Shown piece after piece: positions 21,366 through 23,969 of a DNA stretch of 23,969 nt; position 1 is the first letter of the stretch, and every line of letters begins with the position of its first letter. Source of the stretch: DAIMZM01 sp036733985 (lineage in GTDB: Bacteria; Bacillota; Dehalobacteriia; UBA4068). The stretch lies in the NCBI GenBank assembly GCA_036733985.1, contig DAIMZM010000029.1, positions 1-23,969 on the forward strand, written 5' to 3'. The position numbers and the translations under genes were made by a program. The notes below the pieces were generated by a model. It was not told the origin of the DNA. It did not search any database and was given only the letters and a program-made list of their open reading frames with translations.

Positions 21366-22846
21366 CCTTTTTCCTCCCGGAAATCGCCCATACGGCGGCG
21401 ATTCTTGCTCAGCCGCCGAGGCCGGAATTTCAGCATCCACAAGGGGAAGCGCAAAGCCAAATCCTTCAGCCCCTGGAGATCCAAAGGCGCCAGGGGCGTG
21501 AAAAAGGCCACGCCAAAGGAATTAAGCGAGCAGAGGTAAACCAGCAGCACCAGGCTGCCCAGGAGCAGCCCGGCCAGGCCCAGCCACCAGCCCAGCAGCA
21601 GGAAGATCAGGCGCAGCAGGGTGCTGGCGTCCACATAGGCGGCTGAGACAAAAGAAGCAACCACCGTAATGGCCAGCACGATCAGCACCGCGGCGGAGAT
21701 CAGATTGGCCTCCACCGCCGCGTTGCCCATGACAATGGCCCCCACGATGCTGATGGCCTGCCCCGCCGGCTTGGGCAGCCGCACCCCGGCTTCCCGCAGC
21801 AGCTCAAAAGCCAGGCCGATCAGCAGCAAAGAAAAGCCGATGGAAAAAGGGGTCTTGGCCTCCCCTGCCGCCATAGACAGGAGCAGGCGGAAGGGAATGA
21901 TCTGCTGATGGTGGATAGCCGCGGCCAGGAAAAAGCCGGGCAGATAAATGCTGACGGCAAAGGCCAGGAAGCGGATCAGCCGCACCCAGGAGGCATAATA
22001 AAAGCGGGTGTAATAATCTTCCGGGCTTTGCAGGCCTTCCACAAACAGCATGGGCGCGGTGAGGGCAATGGGCGAACCGTCCACCAGCAGGCCCACCCGG
22101 CCTTCCAGGATCCGGGCTGCCGCGATATCCGGCTTTTCCGCGCTGCCAATAGTGGGAAACAGGGAAAAAGGCGTATCCTGCACCAATTGTTCCACCTGAC
22201 CGCTGTCCAGAATGGCGTCGATATCGATCCGCTCCAAGCGGGCTTTCATTTCCGCCAGCACATCCTGATTGACAATGCTGCTCACATAAACCAGGGCCGC
22301 GTCGGTTTGGCTGTAGCGCCCCAGGCGCAGGGTTTCCGCCACAAAGTCCGGATGATGGATCTTTCTTCTCAGCAGGGAAACATTGCTACGCAAACCCTCG
22401 ATAAAGCCTTCCCGGGGGCCCCGTATCACCACATCCGTGCCTGGCTCGGAAACGGAACGCTGCTGAAAGCTGATGGCCTCGATCAGCAGGGCCTTGGCCG
22501 CCCCTTCCACAAACAGGGCCAGCAGGCCCTGGAGCACAGCCTCGAAGGCCTGGGCGAAATTATCGACGAGCTTAACGCTGCCGGTACTCAGCACCTGGGC
22601 TTCCAGCTCCTCGATACGCCAGACGCCCTCCCTTTTGGCCTGCTGCAGGCGGAAAAACACATCCCTGCCTACCATATCTTTATCCACCAGCCCATCGATG
22701 AAAAAGGCAGCGGCGATTTGGCCGTTGCCCAATTGAAAACGGCGGATCACAATATCCAGGCTTTCCTGGATACAGCACTTGATGGCGGCGATATTCTCAT
22801 CCACATGGACTGAGATCTGCTGGGGCAGGTTTGGTTTGGACGGCAA
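21362..22846 (-). CDS. gerA: GerA-family spore germination protein
   Basis: 494 residues. The soluble N-terminal region (1 to about 290) contains ESLDIVIRRFQLGNGQIAAAFFIDGLVDK and GPREGFIEGLRSNVSLLRRK, both family blocks, and ARILEGRVGLLVDGSPIAL. Then come about five membrane helices (FLAFAVSIYLPGFFLAAAI, TPFSIGFSLLLIGLAFELL, AISIVGAIVMGNAAVEANLI, AAVLIVLAITVVASFVSAAY, LLLGWWLGLAGLLLGSLVLL) and a basic tail. It is the GerAA-type subunit that senses nutrient germinants with GerB and GerC in the spore inner membrane. The TTG at 22844-22846 is the only start with a ribosome site (AAGGAG, ten bases upstream). The site lies in the 3' arm of a terminator hairpin and behind a sigma-G-like promoter. 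Confidence 0.93.
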   Translation of the reverse strand: MPSKPNLPQQISVHVDENIAAIKCCIQESLDIVIRRFQLGNGQIAAAFFIDGLVDKDMVGRDVFFRLQQAKREGVWRIEELEAQVLSTGSVKLVDNFAQAFEAVLQGLLALFVEGAAKALLIEAISFQQRSVSEPGTDVVIRGPREGFIEGLRSNVSLLRRKIHHPDFVAETLRLGRYSQTDAALVYVSSIVNQDVLAEMKARLERIDIDAILDSGQVEQLVQDTPFSLFPTIGSAEKPDIAAARILEGRVGLLVDGSPIALTAPMLFVEGLQSPEDYYTRFYYASWVRLIRFLAFAVSIYLPGFFLAAAIHHQQIIPFRLLLSMAAGEAKTPFSIGFSLLLIGLAFELLREAGVRLPKPAGQAISIVGAIVMGNAAVEANLISAAVLIVLAITVVASFVSAAYVDASTLLRLIFLLLGWWLGLAGLLLGSLVLLVYLCSLNSFGVAFFTPLAPLDLQGLKDLALRFPLWMLKFRPRRLSKNRRRMGDFREEKG

Positions 22847-22891
22847 AAAAATCAGCTCCTTCCCCCATAATATGGTTGGAAAGGAGCTGAT
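22845..22891 (-). terminator. Intrinsic terminator of the purB-like gene overlapping the gerA start region
   Basis: On the minus strand ATCAGCTCCTT (22891-22881) pairs perfectly with AAGGAGCTGAT (22861-22851) and is followed by TTTTTT (22850-22845). It begins 28 bases after the purB-like stop. The 3' arm contains the gerA ribosome site and the T-run runs into the gerA TTG start codon. Confidence 0.85.
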
Positions 22892-22897
22892 CTATAC
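22868..22897 (-). promoter_or_regulatory. Candidate sigma-G (forespore) promoter for gerA
   Basis: On the minus strand GTATA (22897-22893), an 18-base spacer and CATATTA (22874-22868) match the B. subtilis sigma-G consensus (-35 gHATR, -10 CATnHTA). ger operons are classic sigma-G targets. Transcription would start near 22862, leaving a leader of roughly 16 bases that holds the ribosome site but not the 5' arm of the overlapping terminator. Confidence 0.6.
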
Positions 22898-22918
22898 GCA
22901 TTTCTGAGGGGATTTAAC

Positions 22919-23969
22919 TTAAGGCCGGCTTAAATCCGCCCGGTCGAAAATATAGTCGATATGCTTGCGGAAGCAGTCATAGTCGAAAAGATCCATAATT
23001 TCCCGGCTGGAAAGCAGCTTGCGGATCTCATCATCCTCCAGGATCAGGAACTGGAAATCCACCTGCTGATCCACGGCCACCCGGGCATTTTTCATCACCA
23101 TTTCATGGGCCTTTTCCCGCACCACGCCTTTTTCCATCAGCGCCATGAGCACCCGCTGGGAAAAGACCAGGCCCATGCTGTTGTTGATGTTCTGGCGCAT
23201 ATTGTCCGGATAGACCAGCAAATTCTCCATCACGTCGGTGAAGGAATAAAGCATATAATCCAGTAAAGCGCAGCTGTCGGGCACGATGATCTGCTCCGCC
23301 AGGGTATGGCTGGCGTCCTGCTCATGCCAGATGATGATATCCTCCATGGCGGCCAGGGCATTGCCCCTTAAGACCCGGGCCAGGCCGGTGACCAGCTCGC
23401 TTTTAAAGGGCCGCCGCTTATGGGGCAAGGCGGTGGAACCCATCTGGCCCAGGGCCATGCTCTCTTCCACCTCGCAGATATCGGAACGCTGCAGATTGCG
23501 GATTTCCACAGCGAACTTTTCCAGGGAACTGCCGATAATGGCCAGGGTGGTCAGGTATTCGGCCAGCCGGTCCCGCTGCAGCACCTGGGTGGTGACATAA
23601 GCGGGATGCAGGCCCAGCCGCCGGCAGACAAAAGTTTCCACATGGGGATCCACGCTGGCAAAGGTGCCGGTAACGCCGGACATCTTGCCTACCAGCATCA
23701 CATTGCGGGCATGACCCAAGCGGTTGACGGCCCGGTCCACTTCCTTCACCCAGACCGCCATTTTCAGGCCAAAGGTGATGGGCTCGGCATTGGTGCCATG
23801 GGTGCGCCCCATCATCAGGGTATACTTATAGTCGTTGGCCAGCTTGACCAGGATTTGGCGCAGCTGGTTCAAGCGGCCCAATAGCAGCTCCGAGACCTGC
23901 CGCACCTGCAGGGAGAGCACTGTATCGCCGATATCCTCGGAGCATAGCCCCAGATTGATATAGCGGGCC
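22919..23969 (-). CDS. purB: Adenylosuccinate lyase family protein, divergent (5' end outside window)
   Basis: The frame is open from the right window edge to the stop at 22919, about 350 residues. It belongs to the fumarase/aspartase superfamily and aligns along its length with PurB: GLCSEDIGDTVLSLQ, MMGRTHGTNAEPITFGLKMA (with the catalytic-type His), GKMSGVTGTFASVDPHVE, TQVLQRDRLAEYLTTLAIIG, KFAVEIRNLQRSDICEVEE and a PurB-type C-terminus. Yet the signature usually read as SSAMPHKRNP is STALPHKRRP, and WHERDISHSS-x-ER is WHEQDASHTLAEQ. Against B. subtilis PurB, as I align it, Asn270 becomes Arg and Arg301 becomes Gln. PurB splits adenylosuccinate and SAICAR in purine synthesis; this protein may be a paralogue with a changed reaction. 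No other pur gene is in view. Confidence 0.8.
   Translation of the reverse strand, partial: ARYINLGLCSEDIGDTVLSLQVRQVSELLLGRLNQLRQILVKLANDYKYTLMMGRTHGTNAEPITFGLKMAVWVKEVDRAVNRLGHARNVMLVGKMSGVTGTFASVDPHVETFVCRRLGLHPAYVTTQVLQRDRLAEYLTTLAIIGSSLEKFAVEIRNLQRSDICEVEESMALGQMGSTALPHKRRPFKSELVTGLARVLRGNALAAMEDIIIWHEQDASHTLAEQIIVPDSCALLDYMLYSFTDVMENLLVYPDNMRQNINNSMGLVFSQRVLMALMEKGVVREKAHEMVMKNARVAVDQQVDFQFLILEDDEIRKLLSSREIMDLFDYDCFRKHIDYIFDRADLSRP

Noticed and set aside
1..23969. rRNA, tRNA, CRISPR arrays, insertion sequences
   Set aside because: Both strands were read by eye and none was recognised; all spacers over 100 bases are explained by promoters, terminators, the riboswitch or short palindromes.

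Overview
The window most likely comes from the chromosome of an endospore-forming Firmicute (Clostridia or Negativicutes type, fairly GC-rich by eye). It carries a spore germination receptor operon (gerA-gerC-gerB), a sigma-K fragment, a cyclic di-AMP (ydaO-type) riboswitch, a TrpR-like YerC regulator and a YqeG phosphatase. No rRNA, tRNA, CRISPR array, insertion sequence or phage gene was seen.

Layout: 1-700 (-) is the N-terminal part of an AI-2E/UPF0118 family transporter. 755-6545 (-) is a complete seven-gene Mrp cation/proton antiporter operon, mrpABCDEFG, with overlapping or abutting genes; A and E use TTG starts and G may as well. 6709-7401 (+) is a divergent universal-stress-type gene related to the Usp domain of KdpD. 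7408-7638 (-) holds a consensus sigma-A promoter, a c-di-AMP riboswitch and an intrinsic terminator, all reading toward the Mrp operon but across the antisense strand of usp. 7685-11313 (-) is a three-gene operon: tandem ferritin-like protein, Rieske/FAD oxidoreductase, tocopherol-cyclase-like protein. 11464-15114 (+) is a three-subunit molybdenum hydroxylase of the xanthine dehydrogenase family (Mo, FAD and 2Fe-2S subunits). 15199-15678 (+) is the downstream two-thirds of sigK without its start. 15756-16787 (-) is XdhC, the Mo-cofactor maturation factor. 16932-18453 (+) is an asparaginase II family enzyme followed by YqeG. 18584-19658 (-) is a HisA-like protein preceded by YerC. 19784-22846 (-) is the ger operon. 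22919-23969 (-) is a partial, divergent adenylosuccinate-lyase family gene.

How the parts may work together: the Mrp antiporter, the Usp protein and the c-di-AMP riboswitch form a plausible ion-homeostasis locus in which riboswitch read-through would be antisense to usp and sense for mrp. XdhC matures the neighbouring molybdenum hydroxylase. The ferritin-like, Rieske and cyclase-like proteins suggest an iron or redox/quinone-related membrane function that cannot be named.

The strongest leads are the riboswitch arranged as a possible non-contiguous operon, the 5'-truncated sigK, and a 56-bp junction where the purB-side terminator, a sigma-G-like promoter and the gerA ribosome binding site are superimposed. 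The HisA and PurB homologues both lack residues normally important for catalysis.
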